Origin: Globodera rostochiensis
Lineage: Eukaryota > Nematoda > Chromadorea > Rhabditida > Heteroderidae
Direction of reading: 5' to 3'
Assembly (NCBI GenBank): GCA_018350325.1
Contig: JAEVLN010000025.1
Location: 62,001 to 126,000 of the forward strand
DNA: 64,000 nucleotides
Shown: positions 54,890 through 64,000 of the stretch, one piece after another
Layout of the letters: every line of letters starts with the position of its first letter
How positions within the stretch are numbered: position 1 is the first letter of the stretch
The notes under the pieces: generated by a model
What the model was told of the DNA's origin: nothing
Databases searched by the model: none
Seen by the model: the letters and a program-made list of their open reading frames with translations, nothing else
Translations under genes and position numbers: made by a program

Positions 54890-55178
54890 GTAATTCAATA
54901 GAAAAATTTTGTTCATTCAGAATTTGGAAATCCCCCGTCGTTTTTTGGAGCATCAGTTTGAGCTTTAATGAAAAAATAAAAATATTTTTTTAGGCTTAAC
55001 CATTCAATGGGATTCCGCTTGGTCCGCTTGGCAATGCGGTAAGAATATTTAAACGGTTCCTTAAAGTATTATGGTTAGCCAACGTTATAGACTTTATAGA
55101 TCCTTATCAAGTCGTGGGCGCCATTGTTCTATTTATTTTCTTGTGCCAGGGTTCCCATCGAAAATTTTAAGAAAAAAA

Positions 55179-55534
55179 GGGGCGCCGACATTTCATATAC
55201 GCGACACTTCATATACTGACACTTCATATACGCGACATTTCATATACTAGCAAAAAAACGACATTTCATATACTAACCCAATAGGACACTTCATATACGC
55301 GACATTTCATATACGAAGCAAAAAATGATATTAATCTTAGAAAAGCCTGCCTGGTTACAAGAAATGAATTATTTCCAAGTTTTTCTTATTTAGGTCCAAC
55401 ATTTTGTACATCTCACCACATGTGAGTTAAAACGGAAAGCATTTGAAGGGGTCCGGAGCGCGTATATAAGTGTCATATTTTAAGTTAGTATATGAAATGT
55501 CGTAAATGTCGCGTATATGAAATGTCATCCTGCC
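55179..55534. mobile_element. Fold-back element, arm core CATTTCATATAC (family c)
   Basis: The left arm repeats CGACATTTCATATACG and GACACTTCATATACG. The right arm is the inverse (GTATATGAAATGTCG). The core contains GTCCGGAGCGCG and GAGTTAAAA..GAAAGCATTTG, shared with element b at 7451-8212. The ends GGGGCGCCGACATTTCAT and GAAATGTCATCCTGCC match element b. Lies in an intron of SPRY gene B. Confidence 0.8.
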
Positions 55535-56409
55535 GAAAAAAGTACAAATAAGAAAATTCCCCCCGTCTTTTAGGCATTAGTTTTTTGCTCTTTAATAAAG
55601 TTACATTTTCTTAGGGCTAACCTCTCAAAATCGATGGGATTCCGCTGCATGTCACAAGGACCTGACGCTCTCTGAGCCCGATCATTTGATTGTCCAATAT
55701 TCTGCAGAGGAATGGGGTAAATATTATTCTGTTAAAGTGATTTGATTAACTAAATTTGATCATCCACTACTTACTTCTTTCGGTTTGTCGAACTTTGTGT
55801 AAAGAGTTCACAATTTGTTGAATTGTTTTACTTTTCAGTGGGGTATCGCTCTGTGTGCGCTGCACAGGCAATTCCAAATGAGAAATCCGGCATTTTCTAC
55901 TACGAAGTGAAAATGTTAGGGAAAGGAATATTTAGCGATGTTTACATTGGACTTGCGACAAGAGAAATGCCATTGGACCAAATTGTTGGATGTTACAATG
56001 ACACTTACGCATATGGAAGCGGTGGCACTCTTTGGGGTCACGCGGTTGAGGGATGTGCCCACAGTCGTGGACGTCCTTACATCGTTGGGAAGCCGTTGTT
56101 TGAGGAAGGCGATGTCGTCGGCTGCGGCGTCAGGTTGGCAACTCGCCAAACCTTTTATACAAAGAACGGGACGGCGTTTGGGTAAGAAAAAAAAAAGAAC
56201 AAAAATTAAAGGGGGCAATTTCATTTTTAAGAAATCATTGAGTTTGTAAATTAGCTTAACTAATTATTTGCGTTATTTATTTGATTATTTTTGCAGAAAC
56301 TGCCCATTTGTTTGTCTCTTTTGACGCCGATTTGTTTGCATGCGTTACGTTTGGTCAAGGCACCAAAATTGAAGCAAATTTTGGACCGAACTTTGAATAC
56401 AAATTCTAA

Positions 56410-57148
56410 TAAGGGGAAGAAGCCCCGGGCAGTGAAGTGAAAGACTGCGCTTAAATATTTATATTTTTCTTGTGGAAGGATACTTTCGAATTTTTCAATT
56501 TCATAAATTGAGCTCCGATCAAAAATGATTGTTAAATTGCATCTAATTGAGGGAGAAGATTTGTGGGAAAGATAAGATGGAAACCTCTAGCTTTAAAATT
56601 ATTCTATAAAAAAAACATTGCATTTTTATTTTTGACAATAATTGTTGAATTAAAATTGAAGCCGCAGGGCGCAATGACATTTATTATGTAATGTATCAAA
56701 ATGGACCGACGGACGAATTTGATGGATGTCCTAGGATACCACCCCTTCCCCCCCCCCCCCCACACAATTGTACCCGCTCCAATTGTACCCGCTCTAGGCA
56801 TTGGCCCAACAACTTATAAAAGCCGAAGAGGAGAGAGCTAAAACGCTCTCCCTCGGGGCGACTCGGGTGAGGATTTGGCAGTGAGTGGGCCGGGCCTGCG
56901 GCGTTCTGAGTCTTCCCATGTGTCATCATTTACCGTATGCCTTTCATTTCTTGACCAACATTTTGGAACCAATAAATTACCGTAATCCAGAATATTTCCA
57001 TTTATCTCTCCTTCCACCAACCACCCAGACCAGAACTTCTGAAATTTTCCGTACCAGAAAAGCACTACCGTAATTCTGAAAATTTCCCACCTCCTCACCC
57101 ACACACCACGTATATAAGCAGACAGATTGTGTTAATATTTAAATTATA
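56410..57148. other. Intergenic after SPRY gene B
   Basis: A poly-C run (about 56748-56760) and a promoter-like TATATAAG (57111-57118) about 30 bases before the Polinton-like fragment. No gene seen. Confidence 0.45.
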
Positions 57149-58085
57149 ATGTTCAACTCGCCATTCACCCTAATCCTATCAGGTGCCATAGGAAGTGGCA
57201 AAACACAATGGCTAATGAAACTGCTAAAGCATTACCAGGCGTGCTCACGGATACGAATTTTCGTATCCGTCCGTCCTCAAAATTCCATATCCGGATATCC
57301 GTCCGCGGATGTCCGCAGATATCCGCATTATTTAAAAATCCTAGAGTTTTCTCAAAAGTTCGAAAAAATTATTTTTCAAAGCGAATTTTTTCCGATTGCG
57401 TTATTGTCTGATTAAAATAAATCGAAATTGATATGTATTGAGCTTAACAAAAAATTTTAAAGGAAAAGAATGTCAATTTTTTCCAAAAAAGATTTTTCGG
57501 TAAGAATTTTTAACATTTTAGTTAGAAAAATTTCAAATTTTTTTTGAATATTCTGCTTTACTGCTGGGGGGGGGGGGGAGATGCTAAGAAAAATCGTCCA
57601 ATTTTTAGGTAATTGAGTTCTAAAATAAACTATTATTTATGTAAATGCTTAAAATTTATTTTTTATGTCTGATTTTTTTCAAAAAGTTATAGGAATACTC
57701 AATGAAGAGTAAAGTATAAAAGCAAAAAATAAAGATATATCACGAGAGGGTATAGAACCCTCGACCCTAAGCAGCATCACCCTAAGAGTTTAACCACTAG
57801 GCCATGTTCAAATTTATATATATTCTTAAAAACCAATTTAAGAATTCGTCTTAATAAATTTCCTTCAACAGTCAAAAAAAAAACGGATGCGACGGATATC
57901 CGCGGATATTAGGGTATATCCGTCATCCGTCCGTATCCGTGACGTTCCAAAAAACCATATCCGATGCCAAAACCCTTGCTTTTAGTGCTTGACGATTTAA
58001 TGCTAACGGCAAAAAAATGTTTAAAACACAAATTTCATTTCACAGTAAGTGCAGCGAAGCAAAAAAATATTTCTGCAGTTTTTTG
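57149..58085 (+). pseudogene. Polinton/Maverick packaging-ATPase fragment, split by an element
   Basis: The left part (57149-57245) encodes FTLILSGAIGSGKTQWLMK, a Walker A motif (GAIGSGKT) in the context typical of Polinton FtsK-like ATPases. About 0.7 kb later (57944-58085) the frame KPLLLVLDDLMLTAKK gives a Walker B motif (LLVLDD), followed by a stretch ending KQKNISAVF, as in that family. Between them lies a separate repeat element (57246-57941). The second half loses frame at a T run. No other Polinton genes were recognised around it. Confidence 0.6.
57246..57941. mobile_element. Inverted-repeat element inside the ATPase fragment
   Basis: CACGGATACG at the left and CGTATCCGTG at the right. 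Both ends are lined with ATATCCGCGGATAT-like palindromes. The interior is AT-rich with an 11-base G run and, near 57745-57805 on the minus strand, tRNA-like A and B boxes (TGGCCTAGTGG; GGGTTCTATACCC). Target duplication not clear. Confidence 0.6.
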
Positions 58086-58109
58086 AGTCAATGTCGATTG
58101 ACAATTCAA

Positions 58110-58800
58110 TAATACTTTACTGAGTGTTGAAAATTCGGAAATGGTTCTCTCCAAAATATCCTGCTTTCCTCCAGGCAAAATTTAACCATACATTGAATCG
58201 GGGTGCTTGGAACTGATTATGGATTAAAGACTGCAATTTAATAATGTTGTCCCTGTCGTGAAGGTTTATCTCAAGGTCGTAAGCAAAAACAAATAGGGTT
58301 ATTTTTCGCGTAAATTCTTTCCACATGCTAAATTTCAAATCTTTTTAAATTTGAAAATTATATTATATACCGAAAAACATAAACATCCAATGGCTGACAA
58401 ATTCCTGTTGCGTGCTTTGGAATTTGTTCAATGAAATTGGACTCCTTCTCGTGGTTAAAAATCATTCCAACCAGTCCAGCTGGCAACCAACAGTAATCTT
58501 TTTTGTTCTGGTCGTAATGCAGGGTACAGTACTTCATTAACCCATTCAATCATAGTTTTTTGTCATAATGTGACTAGTGTTTGGCACAGAATAAGCATTT
58601 TTAGCTTAATAATTTTCTTTTCCGGTGTTTACTATTAAAACCTGAAAGATTCCTTTCTGTGGAAATCGCCCCTGTCGCTCTGCAACCACCACAAATAAGT
58701 GACAGAAGGAGACCGCTAGGAGTCACCATAGGCATTATAATGTAACTGTGAGTGGTACTGTACTTGCAACTGATTGCACAACACATTCGACAAGTTTTGT
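58110..58800 (-). pseudogene. DDE transposase remnant (pogo/Tc1-like)
   Basis: Minus-strand pieces in order: THSYIIMPMVTPSG (about 58700-58760), then IPKHATGICQPLDVYVFR (about 58370-58440), then FKFSMWKEFTRKIT and DRDNIIKLQSLIHNQF (58170-58340) and PRFNVWLNFAWRKAGYF. The H-A-T-x-x-x-Q-P-L-D-V block and the RDNIIKLQSL block are typical of the C-terminal part of nematode DDE transposases. Frames are broken and the N-terminal half is missing. Confidence 0.6.
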
Positions 58801-60625
58801 CCCGATTGGAGCTAGTGTTCTTCGGGAGTGTAGTTCTAGTTCAAAGCCTGATTGATCGGCCTTTATAATATCTCGACCTGAAAAATGCTTCTTCATGGCA
58901 AGTTGCCTAACATGTTCAATGAGTTTAACTTCTCGAGATTAATGAAATGTTTCATCGAAATAAAGTTCGTAAACTTAAGTAAAGGGGCCATATGGCAAAA
59001 AAAGGCCTTTTACCTTTCGAGAAACAATTCGATGTCGTTTTTTGAATTTGTGAGCCAGTTTTTGACGCTTTAAACTCGTCAATTTTGTTTTGGCCAAGAC
59101 TGTTATTTGCCTCCAGGTCCCATTTACGAAGAATAAGGTCGGACTTCTGCTCGCCTCTCCCACCCGAACGAAAAACAAAAGAAAGAGCATAAAGGCAGAA
59201 TCCAAAGGAGAGGAGAAGCAGGACGAAGACGAATAGGACCGTAAGTGCGATAAAGAGGGAAAGGGTAAAGGAGTCGGAAAAGAAAGATGGCGAATGACAA
59301 AGGATAGGCTCGTAGAAACTGGAAGGGTATTCCTGATTTGGGGAAGGTCGGAATAGAGCAAACAGACGAGGGGACTGACACCTGCAAGCATTTATGATTA
59401 AAATAATTCATCGGGAAAACTTGTTAAATGGGTGTTACAAAATACAGTATGCTTGTTCGGATGATAGGAAAATTTGCCTTTTTGGGATAGCCAATCCCAG
59501 GGTTTTGGAAAGCCTCGTGGGAATTCAGGAGTCAAAAATGTTGCCATGGAACAAAAAAAGCCATTAATAAATGTCAAAAATCAGCACGGCCAAAATGGCA
59601 CCGACATCCTCCTGGGATTAAGGCAATTTCAAAAACAGAAAAAACACATAAATCAGGGATTTTGCCCGCCCCCAACGGATCAGAAAACGGGCAGTATAAA
59701 AGAAAGATAAGGCAACCATCCCGAGGGGCACATTTTCTTAGCGGTATGGCCAAACCGTTGCTTTCATTGCTCTGTTGCACATTTCTTAGCGCACTCAAAT
59801 ACAGTATTTTGGCTCGGAATTCTGACGAAAAGCCCTAAATAAAGTAAAGCCTAAGGCACAAAAGTAAGCCTCAATCACTCCATAAGCTCAGGAGGCGATT
59901 GAGGAGGAAGAGGCGCAGGCAGAAACGACCCGGCTGGAACCAAACGGATCGGACCATATTTCAACCGGAACCGATTCGATCAAAATCGAGACCGAGGTAA
60001 CGCAAATTTCGTACCAATAGGAAATCGCTTCCAAAGAAGAGGCCGAGGCGGATACAAAATAAATACCGTAAGAGTTCGAGAAACTGCGCCTAGTTCCCTC
60101 TCCCCTTATTGGTCAATAGTTACGGTGGCAAATGTACCTTAGAAACACCATCTTCTTACCAAATTTGCTACGATCGGGGCGAGAAAAATTTTTTAGCTCC
60201 ACCGCAAAAGGCCAATTGTTCCGCACCTGAGGGGCATTCAGTGGTCAGAGAATTTGAAATTGAAATTTTTGTCCCAAGGACTTGTCCCTTGATTTTTCAA
60301 GGATTTTCCTATCAGAAAAAAATTATCGGCGCCATCACATACTCTTTTTTAAAAAGCAAAATACAACACTAATGGGATGATCCGGCTGACTTTCATTGCC
60401 CGTATGAGCCTGCGGGAACGTACAGAGGCATAATCCCGGAATCCTATGTCATAGTCGAAAACCTCCAAGCCGCTTTCGTATTTTCAGATAAGTCCGATGG
60501 CAATATAACCGATGTCAAAACAACGAGATGCTTCCGGGCTAACACTATTTCCATGGAAATGATGTTTTCATTTCAATCCCAGGAATGGACAGATTTCTGG
60601 TAAATAGGAGAACCAAAAAAGTGAG

Positions 60626-60835
60626 TTTGCCATTACGTTTTGACATCGATTATGATTACCGAGGGAATGGAAGTAGGGGGACTCGGACCCCACCAATCTC
60701 GGAAAGGAACCCCATCCCAAATCAGCCCTCTTTGCCATTACGTTTTGACATCGATTATGATTACCGAGGGAATGAAGGTAGGGGGACTCGGACCCCACCA
60801 ATCTCGGAAAGGAACCCCATCCCAAATCAGCCCTC
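60626..60835 (+). repeat. Two-copy direct repeat, 105-base period
   Basis: 60626-60730 and 60731-60835 are almost identical (TTTGCCATTACGTTTTGACA ... CCCAAATCAGCCCTC). The period is 35 codons, so the frame stays open through both copies. It lies in retroelement-like debris. Confidence 0.85.
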
Positions 60836-61104
60836 ATATTAGTCGAAAACAGTGACTTTAATTAAAATCGGGAGCGGAAATCCAGCATTCCGCCATGCGG
60901 CGAGTTAATTCTACAATTTGAATAATCAAAAAATAATAATTAAACAATAGAATTCAAAAAAAAGTTGAGAAGATTAATTCTCGTGATTTTTTTTCGTTGA
61001 AAAATGAACCAAAATTTTAAAAATATAGTAGTTTTTTAAGCTTTTGAAACTTAATTGATGCAAAAAATCAAAAACCAACAGAATATGGTACATTTGGGTG
61101 GGTT

Positions 61105-61128
61105 TGGCTGTGCCGAAAGGCGCCGCCA
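61105..61128 (+). repeat. GC hairpin copy, degraded
   Basis: TGGCTGTGCC, GAAA, GGCGCCGCCA. The stem still mostly pairs. Confidence 0.55.
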
Positions 61129-62134
61129 TTAAAAAAAATTTTAAATTAAGCATTTTTTGTGATGAAAATTGGTCCAAATTGTTAAATTTTGAAAACATTT
61201 CGCCAAGAAAAATGAACGGGAAAAAGATAGAGTCGCTGGGCAAAAAAGACGGGAACGGGACCGGGATTCCCGTAATTCATGTGGGAATCCCGTTCCCGCC
61301 GGGCTCTAAACGAAACGCCCAAAAATGCGCAATGGCGGAGAAGTATGGTCCCGACAAAAAAAAATCTTAACAATTTAAAATGGATGTTTTCTATGTTAAA
61401 AATGCGTAGAACACGAAGTTTTTGCGAATGTCGAACCCCAAACCCGAAGCGAACATTTTTTTTTTTTGAAGATTTCAGCCACGTGAAAAATAGGTAATTT
61501 AGGTATGCATGAACCCAAAAAGTCAAAAATGCACAAAAATGTTTGTATAATGAGAAAGCAAAACAATGCAAGTGTTAACACAAAGTAGAAATATGTATAT
61601 AAAAATTGATCAAACCAAAAATAAGTTTGTATTTAAAATTTCGAAAAATGTTCGAATTCACATTTCTGTTCCAAATATATAAAAAATTCGGCGGCGTTTA
61701 TTGGGCTTTTCTAAAATTTTTGAAACTTTCTGTCTGAATATTAATTATAAAATATATTTTTTATTTTGAAATGAATATTTTTAAAAAAAATTCTAAAATT
61801 TCTCCCTCTATTTGGTCTTTTTTGCTTTCCCTCTCTTTTACTCTCTTCTTTCTCCTCTTTCTCTCTCTTTTCCCCATCACACAATTCTTCTTGCTGGGTC
61901 AGCATTTTGTTGGGAGCAAATAATTCAAATTTATAATTAATAATCTCAAAAGTGAATGTCCATCCCCCTTTTTTGAGTCACATTTGCTCAAAGTAATGCC
62001 ATTCAAATATTTATAAGAAAGTCCCCAACTTTCAGTTTGTTAAAATATGTAATTTCATTCAAATACAGTTAATTCATTTATTTAAAAACTTGCCATTTTT
62101 GGAGACTAAACCTAGAATTTTATAGTAAATAAAT

Positions 62135-63110
62135 ATGTCAATTCCGATCGAATCAATTGATGGGGACATAACAGCTGATCATGATCAGGGTAAATTCAAT
62201 TTATTAATATTTATTAAATGCCAATGTTTTCAGAGCATTTGTGCCCACCTTTGACTAATTTGGACCCGTCCGAAGAACAAACGATGAGTTCCCCAACTTC
62301 CTCATGTGCCAGTTTTGATTTGGTGGCACTAAATGGAAATGGTAAAAATGCCGAATACAGTACAAACATTTTCACGTTGGTCGGATTGGAGTTATATTTC
62401 TTATTTCTTAATTATGGTATAATTAATTTTTTGTCATTTTCATAAATGATCGATGCGGCGGCGGACACTTTGAACGGTCAAAACGACGAAATTGAAGCAA
62501 ACAATGACAAAGAATCCATGGCTGATCAGGAGGAGGAGGAGGAACAAACAAAGCCCGATCAATTGGAAGTGAGTTTTGTTTTTGATCAAGGAAATACCAA
62601 TTTACTGTCTCTGTCAGGTCCAATATTTCAATTTAAATATCTATATTTAAATTATTTTTAGATCCTAAAGTTTTTTAATTTAGCATTTGCAGGAAAATTT
62701 CAAGCAAATTGAATTGAAATTGAAGGACATAAATCAGCTGGAGGAAACATTGAGTGCAAAGGTGGAGGCGTATCAGAAACAACAGCAGACATCGAGGCAT
62801 TGACAGAACAACTAAAGGGTATAAACTTTTTTGAATTCGAAAAAATCCATTTTAACCTTGCAGAGATGAAGCAACTGAAGGAGAGATTTAATGCACTTGA
62901 ACAAAAGCAATCGGTGACTTCTGAACAACAAAAAGTTGATCAAAAAGCACTGAGTGCAGCGATTGATCAAGTGGGTTTAAAGGGATCGTCTCTTCATGAT
63001 TAATGCACAAAAATTACAGAAAAAATGTTAAAAAACCAGAAAGAATACATAAAAATTTCAGTCTCAAAAAGTGGAAATTGATGGCAAAAATGGTGAGAAT
63101 TCGGTTCCAA
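62135..63110 (+). pseudogene. SPRY-family gene copy C, 5' part only, frameshifted
   Basis: Exon 1 (62135-62189, MSIPIESIDGDITADHDQ) joins in phase to 62234-62341 (HLCPPLTNLDPSEEQT). The acidic exon 62446-62568 and coiled-coil exons 62693-62818 and 62864-~62998 follow. It is nearly identical to copy B, but one base is missing in the CAGCAG..ACATCG stretch near 62788, giving a stop at 62801-62803. Similarity ends near 63115 and no SPRY exons follow. It is therefore a truncated pseudogene, yet the only copy here that keeps the first exon. Confidence 0.75.
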
Positions 63111-63406
63111 TTTTAACTCCGGGCTAATGTTAAGTGTAAAATGGGGCCATTGGGCAAACATCCCCTCCAGCATTAGTTGGTGAAATGTCTTGCGTTCGTT
63201 CCTTCGGCAAGTTGTCCAATTTTGCAACTTTTACGGCCAGCTCTCAACTGACCGTGTCCAGGATAAACATTGCTTTTTTACTCATTTCTCTCTGTTTCTT
63301 TGTTCTTCGCTGTCTCTGAATTTTATTTCTCACTTAATAATGACAATTTAGGGGTCGTTTAATTAACTATTCTTTGTCTTGTATTTGTCTTTTATTCGAT
63401 AATAAC

Positions 63407-63723
63407 AGGGTTGCGATTCGTACTTGGATGCCAAGTACAGTAATTTTGAAAGAAAATGGCTATTTTTTCAAAAATGAGCCCACTCAAAACATTTTTGGTT
63501 CATTTCTATTTACTATTTTACAGCATTTTGTTCTTTTCTTGGCGGCGCCTATCGGCACCGCCAACCCCACTCATTTGTCAGCAGAATTCGCAAAAAATTG
63601 GCCCTCAAATTGATTTTTGGAGAAATTTTTTGATTGTACTTGGATTTCGGAAAATTAGTCCGTTATGTACTTGGAAATCAACACGCGTGTACTTGGGAAT
63701 TGGCTTTACCCGATCGCAACCCT
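63407..63723. mobile_element. hAT-like MITE, ends CAGGGTTGCGAT / ATCGCAACCCTG
   Basis: The 12 terminal bases are a near-perfect inverted repeat. The interior repeats GTACTTGG/TACTTGGA and contains the hairpin at 63541. Flanks (AATAACAG on the left, GATAATAA on the right) share only part of an 8-base match (ATAA), so the duplication is uncertain. Confidence 0.6.
63541..63562 (-). repeat. Dispersed GC hairpin copy (minus)
   Basis: GGCGGCGCC, TATC, GGCACCGCC on the plus strand. Confidence 0.72.
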
Positions 63724-63793
63724 GGATAATAATATAATTTTTTGACAGAATTTGTTGATCTCAATATACTCACATTTATCGAAACTGCTCACC

Positions 63794-64000
63794 ATGGAAC
63801 CATCCAAAAGGCAATCACCGTCGAACATCGATAGTGAACAGACCAAAGGTAAAATGGCATTTCAACTAATTCAATCAAATTTTGTCGGGTTTTTCCTTTT
63901 TAGACAACAAGTACAAACGCAGAGGCCAAGTTGTGTTCCGAATGCCGAACTTCAAGGAATTTTCTGAAGGACGTGGGCCGAAGCAAGTGTTCAGTCCTCG
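63794..64000 (+). CDS. MATH-domain protein, N-terminus only (runs off window)
   Basis: Exon 1 (63794-63848, [18 protein letters not shown]) joins in phase over a 55-base intron (donor GTAAAA, acceptor TTTTAG) to 63904 onward, encoding [18 protein letters not shown], then SEGRGPKQV. That start is typical of MATH domains of the USP7/HAUSP type, so this may be a ubiquitin-specific protease of that class. Only about 50 residues lie in the window, so the catalytic part cannot be checked. Confidence 0.6.

Larger units (their letters stand above)
50903..56409 (+). pseudogene. SPRY (B30.2) gene B, lacks first exon, interrupted by hAT, 1-base frame shift near the end
   Basis: Exons read: 50903-51010, acidic 51115-51237, coiled coil 51362-51488 and from 51534, 51948-52050, then after the hAT 54994-55038, 55615-55716, 55839-56181, 56297-56409 (TAA). 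SPRY landmarks: [35 protein letters not shown] and [11 protein letters not shown]. The first exon present in copy C (62135-62189) is missing. Near the end of the 55839 exon, copy A reads KNGQRL, but here one extra base gives KNGTAF, and the last exon no longer follows in frame. The hAT lies wholly in an intron and keeps the donor. The gene may therefore be a recent pseudogene, or the extra base may be a sequence error. Introns also hold the fold-back element 55179-55534. Confidence 0.75.
58801..62134. other. Retroelement-like debris and intergenic sequence
   Basis: 59680-59850 looks like a promoter/polyadenylation unit (CAGTATAAAAGAA at 59692-59704, AATAAA at 59838). 60109-60600 has frames with conserved cysteines (YGGKCTLETPS; TTRCFRANTIS) that could be an old envelope-like or structural ORF. 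61100-62134 is AT-rich with a polypyrimidine stretch (61800-61875). No host gene recognised. Confidence 0.35.
63111..63793. other. Intergenic between copy C and the MATH gene
   Basis: Contains a minus-strand GC hairpin at 63541-63562. It is flanked by a possible inverted pair: CAGGGTTGCGATTCGTACTTGG near 63407 against GATCGCAACCCTG near 63713, which suggests a MITE of about 320 bases (TIR CAGGGTTGCGAT). Confidence 0.55.

Noticed and set aside
60109..60372. Envelope-like glycoprotein gene
   Set aside because: Only short cysteine-bearing fragments with stops are seen. I keep it as debris and make no firm family call.
60585..60842. 85-codon protein with two identical 35-residue units
   Set aside because: The frame stays open only because a 105-base DNA duplication is a multiple of three. 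Surroundings look like retroelement debris.

Overview
This window looks like nuclear DNA from a plant-parasitic nematode, most likely a cyst nematode (Heterodera or Globodera). This is inferred from several features. There is a spliced-leader (SL) RNA gene next to a 5S rRNA gene. Introns are short (45-80 bases) with TTTCAG-like acceptors, and some appear to be GC-AG introns. There is a family of SPRY-domain genes of the RBP/SPRYSEC type, a degenerate F-box-like family that I associate with cyst nematodes, and a very high load of small DNA transposons. Nothing points to bacteria.

Layout. 1-2203: SPRY gene A, whose 5' end lies outside the window. 2786-7093: two 5S/SL units in inverted orientation, bracketing an F-box-like gene (4818-6139). 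7280-10304: a second F-box-like gene on the minus strand, with introns swollen by a fold-back element. 10305-12965: repeats. 12966-19592: PUF gene 1. 19761-24049: a 4.3 kb GC-rich minisatellite. 25245-34504: three small secreted cysteine-rich genes plus one longer gene of the same family. 29948-37773: mostly repeats. 37774-43131: PUF gene 2, a paralogue of gene 1. 45236-47884: an NDRG-family gene on the minus strand, readable in all nine exons. 50903-56409: SPRY gene B, interrupted in an intron by an apparently intact hAT transposon (52059-54889). 57149-58800: broken pieces of a Polinton-type ATPase and a DDE transposase. 59400-60840: retroelement-like debris. 62135-63110: SPRY copy C, near-identical to B but frameshifted. 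63794-64000: the first exons of a MATH-domain gene.

Two things stand out. First, both PUF genes splice conceptually into proteins with about 15 and 13 PUF repeats instead of the canonical 8. They look as if one Pumilio domain was followed by a second, with local duplication of the R5/R6-type repeats. Second, the repeats share a common design. They are fold-back elements whose arms are tandem arrays of short units (about 15-16 bases in four families). In three sister families (near 7.5-8.2, 36.3-37.4 and 55.2-55.5 kb) the unit core differs between families, but both arms of each element carry the same core. This suggests arms that are homogenised together. The 4.3 kb minisatellite uses almost the same unit as the fold-back element inside SPRY gene A. 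A dispersed GC-rich hairpin with paired base changes recurs about 15 times on both strands.

At least nine insertions can be delimited by exact 8-base target-site duplications. Two of them sit exactly on a 5' splice site and duplicate it, so the transposon becomes part of the intron without damaging the exon. All gene models are conceptual splicings made by eye from reading frame, intron phase and paralogue comparison. No search or alignment program was run.
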